The position numbers were made by a program, and so were the translations under genes. From contig NZ_CP013342.1 in assembly GCF_001610975.1 (NCBI RefSeq), forward strand, positions 434,001 to 498,000: 64,000 nt of DNA. Direction: 5' to 3'. This DNA comes from Sphingopyxis terrae subsp. terrae NBRC 15098 (lineage in GTDB: Bacteria > Pseudomonadota > Alphaproteobacteria > Sphingomonadales > Sphingomonadaceae). The first letter of the stretch is position 1. The number at the start of each line of letters is the position of its first letter. Positions 1 to 6,545 of the stretch are shown piece by piece. Under the pieces are notes generated by a model. It saw nothing but the letters and a program-made list of their open reading frames with translations, was not told the DNA's origin and searched no databases.

Positions 1-749
1 GCGGCCGCCCGGTCATCGGCACCGAACATCTTTATGGCCTCGCGCTTCGCACGGCGCGCTGGCGTAAAGGCAGCACCGGGGTGCCGTTGCTGTTCCTCAA
101 CGGGATCGGCGCCGACATCGCCGCCGCGGCACCGCTGCTCGCGCAGATACATGGGCGCGAGGTGTGGACGCTCGACATGCCTGGCGTCGGCGGGTCGCCC
201 GACGCAATCCTTCCCTATACCGCGCCGACAATGGCCGCGATCGTGATGGAGATTGCCGAACGCTTCGGCCACCCGCAGCTCGACCTTGCCGGCTTCAGCT
301 GGGGCGGTGCGTTGGCGCAGCAGATCGCGGTGCAATTTCCGGCACGTATCCGGCGCATGGTCCTGATGGCAACGACGCCGAGCGTGGGGGCACCGGGAAT
401 CGGGTGGGCCGCGCTGCTCGACGACGACATGCTGGCGAGCGGACTGAAGCTTCCCGCCGCAACGCCGCTTGGCCTCACTTATCAGGCGATGGCAATGGCC
501 GGCTGGACCAGTGCGCCTATGCTGCCGCAGCTCAAGAACATGCCGACGCTGATCCTGATGGGCCGGCGCGACGGCGTCGTGCCGGCCGCGCACGGCCAGG
601 CGATCGCCGACCTGATCGACGGCGCGATACTGGAAGTCGTGCCGGGGTCGCACCTTTTCCCCTTCACCCACGCCGCGAACACGGCGGCGCGGATCAGCGC
701 TTTTCTGGAGCAGCCGGCAGAGGCGACGGCGGAGCAAGCCGCCGCGTAA
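1..749 (+). CDS. PhaZ-like alpha/beta hydrolase, 5' partial
   Basis: The frame is open from the left edge (first whole codon at base 3), so the true start lies outside the window; about 248 codons are present. It is an alpha/beta hydrolase with an oxyanion-region NGIGAD stretch, nucleophile Ser in GFSWGG, acid Asp in GRRDGVVP and His in GSHLFPF near the C-terminus. The NGIGA and SWGGALAQQ segments resemble intracellular medium-chain polyhydroxyalkanoate depolymerases (PhaZ), so storage-polyester or ester hydrolysis in the cytoplasm is the best guess. No PHA synthase or phasin is visible here, so the substrate is inferred. Its 3' end overlaps the convergent downstream gene by 56 bp. Confidence 0.75.
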   Translation, partial: GRPVIGTEHLYGLALRTARWRKGSTGVPLLFLNGIGADIAAAAPLLAQIHGREVWTLDMPGVGGSPDAILPYTAPTMAAIVMEIAERFGHPQLDLAGFSWGGALAQQIAVQFPARIRRMVLMATTPSVGAPGIGWAALLDDDMLASGLKLPAATPLGLTYQAMAMAGWTSAPMLPQLKNMPTLILMGRRDGVVPAAHGQAIADLIDGAILEVVPGSHLFPFTHAANTAARISAFLEQPAEATAEQAAA

Positions 750-1737
750 GGAAATCCGCGATCGTCATCGCGGTGGCGTCGGGCGCTTCCTCCATCGGCA
801 GATGGCCGACATCGTCGAGCAGAAGGACCTCCGATCCCGCAATCCGGTCGCGAAAGGTCAGCGCGGCGCTCGGGTTGATCAGCCGGTCCCGCTTGCCGAA
901 AAGGATGAGCACCGGCACCTTTATCTCGCCGATCCGGTAGGCCATCGCGGGCTCGCGGTCGAGCGTGGCGCGCAGCGCCGTCGCCTCGCGATTGCCCGGA
1001 AAGCGGAGCAACTCCCAATAGCGGTCGACCATCGCATCATCGACGATGCCGGTTTTCGCGACCGATTGGCGGAGCGACTTTTCGACCAGCGAGCGCGGCG
1101 TGATCTGTCCGGCGAGCCAGCGTCCGACCGGATTTTTGAGAAGCCGGAAGCCGAGATTCGATTGGGGCGCCTTTTCGGCTTTTCGCAGCGGCATGCCCGC
1201 CGCATCGAGCAACAGGAGCGCATCGACGCGTCCCGGCTCGGCGAGCGCATAGCGCCACGCCACCCAGCCGCCCATCGAATTGCCGCCCAGGATGAAATGA
1301 TCGAGGCCGAGCTTGGCCGCCACCACATCGACCGCGGCAATCATCCCCGCAGCGCTGTAATCCTTGTCGGGCGTGCCGCCGGTCAGGCCATGCCCCGGCA
1401 GATCGAGCGTCACGATCCGGTAATCGCCGCCGAGCCTTTTGACGAGCGGCTCCCACGTCTGAAGGCTGCTGTTCGACCCGTGGAGCAGCACGATGGTGCG
1501 GCCGTCGCGCCTGCCCTGATCGCGATAATGGATTCGCTGCCCTGCCGGCCCCGCCGCGAAGCTCGCGTCGGGGCCGCCATATTTGGCGATCATGGCATCG
1601 CGGTCGGTGTCGGGCGTGCGCAGCGCAAGGAAGATCGCTGCGATGACGAGCAACACCGCCAGCGGGATGAGCACCCGCTTGCGGCGGAAGAGCGGCCGCC
1701 GCGGCGGCAGCGGTTCATATTCGTCGTCGTCGATCAT
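694..1737 (-). CDS. Membrane-anchored alpha/beta hydrolase
   Basis: A 347-residue alpha/beta-fold hydrolase. After an acidic, proline-rich start and an RRKR stretch, residues about 21-40 form one hydrophobic helix, so the enzyme is probably tethered to the inner membrane with its catalytic domain outside the cytoplasm. HG at 86-87 is the oxyanion site, Ser154 in GGNSMGG the nucleophile, an Asp in GKRDRLINP the acid and a His in DVGHLPMEEAP the base. Substrate is unknown; such proteins are often esterases or epoxide/haloalkane-type hydrolases. The last codons are antisense to the end of the PhaZ-like gene, a 56-bp tail-to-tail overlap. Confidence 0.8.
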   Translation of the reverse strand: MIDDDEYEPLPPRRPLFRRKRVLIPLAVLLVIAAIFLALRTPDTDRDAMIAKYGGPDASFAAGPAGQRIHYRDQGRRDGRTIVLLHGSNSSLQTWEPLVKRLGGDYRIVTLDLPGHGLTGGTPDKDYSAAGMIAAVDVVAAKLGLDHFILGGNSMGGWVAWRYALAEPGRVDALLLLDAAGMPLRKAEKAPQSNLGFRLLKNPVGRWLAGQITPRSLVEKSLRQSVAKTGIVDDAMVDRYWELLRFPGNREATALRATLDREPAMAYRIGEIKVPVLILFGKRDRLINPSAALTFRDRIAGSEVLLLDDVGHLPMEEAPDATAMTIADFLTRRLAPPSPLPAAPEKR

Positions 1738-1786
1738 CGTCCGTCCCCTCGACCCGCGCGCAAACCTAGCGTGCCGGGGGCGGGCG

Positions 1787-3175
1787 TCAACCGACCCGCT
1801 TCACCGATCCCTTGTGCGCCCCGACCCCGCCGCGCGGACGAAAGCGACGCTTGCGCTGCGGCTGTGCGCCGTCGCCGGCCGCTGCCTCGCGGCGCGGGCC
1901 GCGATGGCCGCCGTCGCGCGAACCGCCCTCGCCATGCCCCTTGCGGCGCTGCGCATCGTCGCGCTGGCGCTGCGGGTCACGACCCTTGCTGCCGGTGTCG
2001 CGCGGCGGCTGTGCCGGCTTGGGCAGATTGCGAACCATCTCGCCGAAATTGTCGGGCAGCTTCGCCGGCTCGGCCTTGGTCCGCGTCACGCGTTCGATAT
2101 CGCGCAGATAGGGGCGCTCGTCAGGCGCGACAAAGCTGATCGCAACACCCTCCGCCCCGGCGCGCGCGGTGCGGCCGATGCGGTGAACATATTGTTCGGG
2201 GACGTTCGGGATCTCGAAATTGATCACATGGCTCACCCCCGACACGTCGATGCCGCGCGCTGCAATGTCGGTCGCGACGAGCAATCGGACCTGACCCGAA
2301 CGGAACGCCTGCAGCGCGGTCGTGCGCTGCGCCTGGCTCTTGTTACCGTGGATCGCAAAGGCTTCGATGCCCGCGCCCTTCAAATGGCGGACGACGCGGT
2401 CGGCGCCGTGCTTCGTGCGCGTAAAGATCAGGGCGCGGTCGATGTCCTCGCTACGCAGCACATGATGGAGCAGCGCCTGCTTTTCCTTCTGCTCGACGAA
2501 GGTCACGCGCTGGCGAATCTTTTCGGCAGTCGTCGCCTGCGGCGCGACCGACACGGTGACCGGATCGTTCAGGAACTGATCGGCAAGGCCCGCAATCTCC
2601 TTCGGCATCGTCGCCGAGAAGAAGAGATTCTGGCGCCGCGACGGCAGCAGCTTGGCAACGCGGCGCAGCGAATGGATGAAGCCCATGTCCATCATCTGGT
2701 CGGCTTCATCGAGAACGAAGATTTCGACATCGTCCATGCGCAGCGCACGCTGATCGATCAGGTCGAGCAGGCGGCCCGGGGTGGCGACGAGAATATCGAC
2801 GCCCTGCGCGAGGTCACGGATCTGCTTGTTGATCGGCACGCCGCCAAACACGGTCGAAACGCGCAGCTTGGTGAAACGACCATAGTCGCGGCAGCTTTGC
2901 GCAATCTGCGCCGCGAGCTCGCGCGTCGGCGCCAGCACCAGCATGCGGCAGCCGCGCGGATTGGCGCGATGCGGATAGGTCAGCAGATGGTGGATCGACG
3001 GCAGCGAGAAACCGGCCGTCTTGCCGGTACCCGTCTGCGCGATGCCGCATAGATCGCGGCCCTTCATCAGCGGCGGGATCGCCTGCGTCTGGATCGGGGT
3101 CGGGGTTGTATAATCCTTGGCGGCAAGCGCGCGATTGATGTCGGCGTGCAGGCCAAAGTCGTTGAAACTCGTCAT
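1787..3175 (-). CDS. rhlE: DEAD-box ATP-dependent RNA helicase, RhlE type
   Basis: A 462-residue RNA helicase that unwinds short duplexes in rRNA assembly or mRNA decay. Visible motifs in order: Q motif region with PTPIQ near residue 25, AQTGTGKT (46-53, ATP binding), PTREL near 83-87, DEAD (156-159), SAT (188-190), and HRIGRTARAG in the second RecA domain. After about residue 375 the tail becomes strongly basic and Arg/Gly/Gln rich, typical of RhlE proteins and likely RNA binding. The gene is monocistronic, divergent from glpK across a 333-bp spacer, and its mRNA leader contains two compact stem-loops (separate entry), which might couple expression to temperature or to the helicase itself. 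Confidence 0.93.
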   Translation of the reverse strand: MTSFNDFGLHADINRALAAKDYTTPTPIQTQAIPPLMKGRDLCGIAQTGTGKTAGFSLPSIHHLLTYPHRANPRGCRMLVLAPTRELAAQIAQSCRDYGRFTKLRVSTVFGGVPINKQIRDLAQGVDILVATPGRLLDLIDQRALRMDDVEIFVLDEADQMMDMGFIHSLRRVAKLLPSRRQNLFFSATMPKEIAGLADQFLNDPVTVSVAPQATTAEKIRQRVTFVEQKEKQALLHHVLRSEDIDRALIFTRTKHGADRVVRHLKGAGIEAFAIHGNKSQAQRTTALQAFRSGQVRLLVATDIAARGIDVSGVSHVINFEIPNVPEQYVHRIGRTARAGAEGVAISFVAPDERPYLRDIERVTRTKAEPAKLPDNFGEMVRNLPKPAQPPRDTGSKGRDPQRQRDDAQRRKGHGEGGSRDGGHRGPRREAAAGDGAQPQRKRRFRPRGGVGAHKGSVKRVG

Positions 3176-3508
3176 AACATACTCTCAATGGGCGACGCGC
3201 ACAGCGCCCGTTCGCATCGAACGGACGGCGCACGGCCGCGGGTTCGAAACGACCCGCGTGAAAGGGTGCCTCAAGGGACAAAGCGCGGTGCCGGCTCGTC
3301 CCGCGCTGGCGGCCTTTACGGCGCCTCGGGCGGGAAAATCACGCTGCCGGTGGTTGCGGCGGTGAAGTCCGCCATGCTGCGCTGCACAAGCATATGGCGA
3401 ATATTACGCGAAATTGCAAGATGATTACTCGGGCCGGGATTGCCCCCCTCGCCGGTTCGTGCTGATCTTGATCCTGCAAGACCGAATAAAGGGGAGAGCC
3501 GGAGCGCC
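3176..3508. other. Divergent rhlE/glpK spacer
   Basis: No ORF here has convincing coding features. The rhlE half is GC rich and carries two stem-loops at 3208-3224 and 3237-3258. The glpK half (about 3375-3490) is more AT rich, with a stretch around 3390-3425 that could hold the glpK promoter, and ends in GGGGAG at 3491-3496 plus GGAG at 3501-3504 ahead of the glpK start. I could not identify a clear -35/-10 pair or a repressor palindrome. Confidence 0.5.
3208..3258 (-). promoter_or_regulatory. Paired stem-loops in the rhlE leader
   Basis: Two perfect inverted repeats sit in the presumed 5' leader of rhlE: a 7-bp stem with a 3-nt loop (3208-3224) and a 7-bp stem with an 8-nt loop (3237-3258). 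Neither is followed by a T-run, so they look like leader structure rather than a terminator. Function is inference. Confidence 0.4.
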
Positions 3509-4981
3509 ATGCCGGAAAAGATTATCGTTATCGACGAAGGCACGACATCGACCCGCGCCATGCTTTTCGACGCGAGCGGCACGCCGCTCGGCAGCGCGCA
3601 GCGCGAGTTTCGCCAGCATTATCCGGGCCCCGGCCTCGTCGAACATGATGCCGAGGAAATATGGCAGGCGACCCTCGCGTGCACGCGCACGATGATCGAC
3701 AAGGCGGGCGGCGCGGCCAATATTGCCGCGATCGGCATCACCAACCAACGCGAAACGATCGTGTTCTGGGACCGGACGACCGGCCGGCCGCTCGCCCCCA
3801 CAATCGTGTGGCAGGATCGGCGGACCGCCGCCGATTGCGCGAAGCTCAAGGAGGCCGGTCACGAACCGGCGGTACAGGCCAAGAGCGGTTTGCTGCTCGA
3901 TCCCTATTTTTCCGGCAGCAAGATCGGCTGGGCGCTGCGCAACTGGCCGCAGTTGGCCGAGGCGGGCGATCGGCTTGCCGTCGGGACGATCGAATCCTAT
4001 CTCGTCTATCGCCTGACCGGCGGCGCGCATGTGACCGACGCGACCAATGCCTCACGCACGCTGTTGATGGCGATCGACGGCGATGAGGGCTGGGACGGCG
4101 GCCTGTGCGACCTGTTCGGCGTTCCCATGCGACTGCTGCCCGAAATCGTCGATTGCACTGCCACGGTCGGCACCACCGACCCGGAGCTGTTCGGCGGCGC
4201 GATCCCGATTGCGGGGATGGCGGGCGACCAACAGGCGGCAACGATCGGCCAGGCCTGTCTGGCTTCGGGCCAGACCAAGGCAACCTTCGGCACCGGCGCC
4301 TTCATCCTGTCGGCGAGCGGCACGGAACGGCCGCATTCGGCCAACCGGCTGCTCGCGACAATATTGGTTCAGGAAAACGGGCGCCGCAGCTATGCGCTCG
4401 AAGGATCGGTATTCGTGGCGGGAAGCCTGATAAAGTGGCTCCGTGACGGCCTCGGCCTGCTTGCGAACGCAGGCGAGAGCGAGGCGCTGGCCCGCTCGGT
4501 TCCGGATAATGGCGGTGTCTATCTGGTCCCCGCGCTTGCAGGACTGGGTGCACCGCACTGGCGACCCGATGCGCTCGCTGCAATATCGGGGCTGAGTTTC
4601 GCGAGTGGCAAGGCGCATGTCGCCCGCGCCGCGCTGGAAGCACAAGCCTATCAGGCGCATGATCTGAAAGCCGCCTTCGCGGCCGATGGCGTCGATTGGG
4701 CCGATCTGCGGATCGACGGCGGCATGGCGGCGAACGACTGGATGGCGCAGGATCTGGCCGACATGCTCGCCTTGATCGTCGAGCGGCCCGAATTTGTCGA
4801 AAGCACCGCCCTCGGCGCCGCGATGCTGGCGGCCTGCGGCGCAGGACTCTACCCCGACCTCGCCACCGCAGCGGGGACGATGCGCGGGCGTGCGACACGC
4901 TTCATCCCGGCGTTGAACGACGCGCAACGCAAAACGCGCCTTGCCGGCTGGCAAAGCGCGCTCGCGAAAATTTTGACGTGA
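3509..4981 (+). CDS. glpK: Glycerol kinase
   Basis: A 490-residue FGGY-family kinase, the usual length, phosphorylating glycerol to glycerol 3-phosphate with ATP. The start MPEKIIVIDEG is chosen because it begins exactly at the first strand of the ATPase fold and has GGGGAG/GGAG upstream; the open frame extends 23 codons further 5' without family similarity. Visible landmarks are DEGTTSTRA at the N-terminus, the glycerol-binding NQRE and WQDRR motifs, GDQQAA, GTGAF and the DGGMAANDW segment of the C-terminal domain. No glpF, glpD or glpR is adjacent, so in this genome glycerol genes are dispersed or glpK serves phospholipid turnover. It converges on rpmE. Confidence 0.95.
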   Translation: MPEKIIVIDEGTTSTRAMLFDASGTPLGSAQREFRQHYPGPGLVEHDAEEIWQATLACTRTMIDKAGGAANIAAIGITNQRETIVFWDRTTGRPLAPTIVWQDRRTAADCAKLKEAGHEPAVQAKSGLLLDPYFSGSKIGWALRNWPQLAEAGDRLAVGTIESYLVYRLTGGAHVTDATNASRTLLMAIDGDEGWDGGLCDLFGVPMRLLPEIVDCTATVGTTDPELFGGAIPIAGMAGDQQAATIGQACLASGQTKATFGTGAFILSASGTERPHSANRLLATILVQENGRRSYALEGSVFVAGSLIKWLRDGLGLLANAGESEALARSVPDNGGVYLVPALAGLGAPHWRPDALAAISGLSFASGKAHVARAALEAQAYQAHDLKAAFAADGVDWADLRIDGGMAANDWMAQDLADMLALIVERPEFVESTALGAAMLAACGAGLYPDLATAAGTMRGRATRFIPALNDAQRKTRLAGWQSALAKILT

Positions 4982-4985
4982 TCGT

Positions 4986-5006
4986 CGCTCCCGCGAAGGC
5001 GGGGGC
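4986..5006. repeat. Short palindromic intergenic repeat
   Basis: CCCGC-GAAG-GCGGG hairpin core inside a sequence that resembles the dispersed 'CCCGCGAAGGCGGG' repeats common between genes of sphingomonads and other alphaproteobacteria (recalled, not searched). It lies in the 33-bp gap between the convergent glpK and rpmE and may act as a transcript 3' end on both strands. No other copy was noticed in this window. Confidence 0.5.
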
Positions 5007-5014
5007 AACGTCGA

Positions 5015-5242
5015 TCAACGCTTGAGGGTAAGACCGCCGAAGCGCTTGTTGAACTTGGCGACCTGACCGCCCTGATCGAGCAGGCGCTGGTTGCCGCCGG
5101 TCCACGCCGGGTGCGCAGTCGGGTCGATTTCGAGCGTCATCACGTCACCTTCGCTGCCCCAGGTCGAGCGCGTCTGATATTCGGTGCCGTCGGTCATCTT
5201 GACCGTGATCATGTGATAAGCGGGATGGATGTCTTTTTTCAT
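5015..5242 (-). CDS. rpmE: 50S ribosomal protein L31
   Basis: 75 residues, small basic protein of the large subunit central protuberance. [10 protein letters not shown] at the start and the HPAWTG segment are diagnostic of L31. There are no cysteines, so this is the zinc-independent (C-) form. The start has AGGAGC a few bases upstream. The gene is last in the rpsB-to-fabZ minus-strand series, 139 bp after fabZ, with a perfect stem-loop just before its ribosome binding site, which suggests separate translational or attenuation control. Confidence 0.95.
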   Translation of the reverse strand: MKKDIHPAYHMITVKMTDGTEYQTRSTWGSEGDVMTLEIDPTAHPAWTGGNQRLLDQGGQVAKFNKRFGGLTLKR

Positions 5243-5257
5243 GTCTTAAGCTCCTGT

Positions 5258-5280
5258 GCCGCTGGTTTCCGACCAGCGGC
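5258..5280 (-). promoter_or_regulatory. rpmE leader stem-loop
   Basis: A perfect 9-bp inverted repeat with a 5-nt loop, ending about 8 nt before the rpmE Shine-Dalgarno on the minus strand. It lacks a downstream T-tract, so it is either a weak terminator of the fabZ transcript or a leader element for L31 autoregulation. L31 leaders are known in other phyla; the link here is inference. Confidence 0.45.
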
Positions 5281-5381
5281 GTGAGTCGGTACGATCCCCG
5301 CAGGGGGCCGCGAAGCGGCTGCCCCTAACGACGAACGGAAGGAATTGCAACCCGCCGTATTGCCGGGCGGGCGCGTATCAT

Positions 5382-5855
5382 TCAATCGCTGGGCGGGTCG
5401 GCGATCATCGCGGTGAACTGGCATTCGGTTGCCAGTTGATCGCCCAGCATCGCCCGGCCTTGGAACTTGCAGATGTTCCGCTTGGCCTGCAGGATCGTGA
5501 CGTGCAGGTCGAGCAGATGGCCCGGCTCCACGGGTTTGCGGAACTTAACCCCGTCGATCCCCATGAAATAGACAAGCTTGCCCGACCCCGCGAGACCCAG
5601 CGATTCGATGGCGAGCACCCCGCCCGCCTGCGCCAGTGCCTCGATAATGAGGACACCGGGCATGATCGGCCGGCCGGGAAAATGACCCTGGAAAAAGGGC
5701 TCGTTGATCGTGACCGCCTTCACCGCATGGATGCTGGTGTCGCGGACCATCGATTCGACGCGGTCGACGAGCAGCATCGGGTAACGATGCGGAAGCAGAC
5801 TCAGGATCCGGCGGATATCCGCCGGACCCATCGTCTTGTCGTCACTGTCGGTCAT
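5382..5855 (-). CDS. fabZ: 3-hydroxyacyl-ACP dehydratase FabZ
   Basis: 157 residues, hot-dog fold enzyme that dehydrates 3-hydroxyacyl-ACP to trans-2-enoyl-ACP in type II fatty acid synthesis. The catalytic pair is His58 in QGHFPGRP and Glu72 in VLIIEALAQ, 14 residues apart as in characterised Fab[14 protein letters not shown] is the family signature. The gene starts 6 bp after ompH. In most Gram-negatives fabZ here is flanked by lpxD and lpxA; neither is present, so fabZ has kept its place while the lipid A genes are gone. Confidence 0.95.
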   Translation of the reverse strand: MTDSDDKTMGPADIRRILSLLPHRYPMLLVDRVESMVRDTSIHAVKAVTINEPFFQGHFPGRPIMPGVLIIEALAQAGGVLAIESLGLAGSGKLVYFMGIDGVKFRKPVEPGHLLDLHVTILQAKRNICKFQGRAMLGDQLATECQFTAMIADPPSD

Positions 5856-5861
5856 GCGCGC

Positions 5862-6545
5862 TTAGCGGGTGACCGGCGGCGTGCCGCCCGACGCGGCCGG
5901 CTGGGCAGCCGCGGCGGCGCGCGCCTGGTCCATCGCCTGCTGGTTCTTCTGCTGCACGAGCTGGCCGGGCTTGTAACCCGCCGGCGGCGTGATCGACACG
6001 TTCGGCAGAATGCGGTTAAGTTCGGTAACGACCGCATCGGTGATGTCGGTGCTCGGGTCACGCGCCAGCACGGCGTCGGGCTGCAGCAGCAGGTCGACCT
6101 TCTTGGCGGTCATCGCGGCGCGGATCGCCTCGTTCATGCGAACGCTGATCTGATCCTCGACATAGGCGATCGCGAGGTCGACGGGTTCGCCGATCTTGTT
6201 AAGCTCGGCGGAAGCCGCCTGGCGCTTGTCCTGCACGGCCTTGGCAGCGGCCTGGAGCGCAGCCTGATTCTGCGGCGTCTTCTTCGCTTCCTCATTATAT
6301 TTGGCCACCAGCACGTTCAGTTCGGCCTGCAGCGTCTGACCGCGGGTTTCCTGCTGGTCGATCTGCGCCTTGTAGGTCGTCTGGATCTGCTGCGATGCGA
6401 CGGTGAAGGCGTTCGAACGCGAGGCCGCGACGCGAACGTCGGCGAGCGCGACCGATTTTGCCTGTGCAACGGCCGGAGCCGACAGAAGCGGCGAAACCGA
6501 AAGCGCGGCAATGGCGAGCGCCGAGGCGGCAATAATTTTCTTCAT
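5862..6545 (-). CDS. OmpH/Skp-family periplasmic chaperone
   Basis: 227 residues with a clear signal peptide (MKKIIAA core, cleavage after AVAQA near residue 29). The middle is charged, Gln/Lys rich and helical, matching the long tentacles of Skp that hold unfolded outer-membrane proteins on their way to the BAM complex. The C-terminal 40 residues are Ala/Gln/Pro rich and longer than in E. coli Skp. The start overlaps the bamA stop by one base (TGATG), so the two are translationally coupled, as expected for an OmpH-BamA pair. Confidence 0.88.
   Translation of the reverse strand: MKKIIAASALAIAALSVSPLLSAPAVAQAKSVALADVRVAASRSNAFTVASQQIQTTYKAQIDQQETRGQTLQAELNVLVAKYNEEAKKTPQNQAALQAAAKAVQDKRQAASAELNKIGEPVDLAIAYVEDQISVRMNEAIRAAMTAKKVDLLLQPDAVLARDPSTDITDAVVTELNRILPNVSITPPAGYKPGQLVQQKNQQAMDQARAAAAAQPAASGGTPPVTR

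Noticed and set aside
1583-3052. Long plus-strand ORF (489 codons) opposite rhlE
   Set aside because: It is the antisense shadow of the DEAD-box helicase, made long by high GC; its protein is Arg/Ala-rich with no domain pattern.
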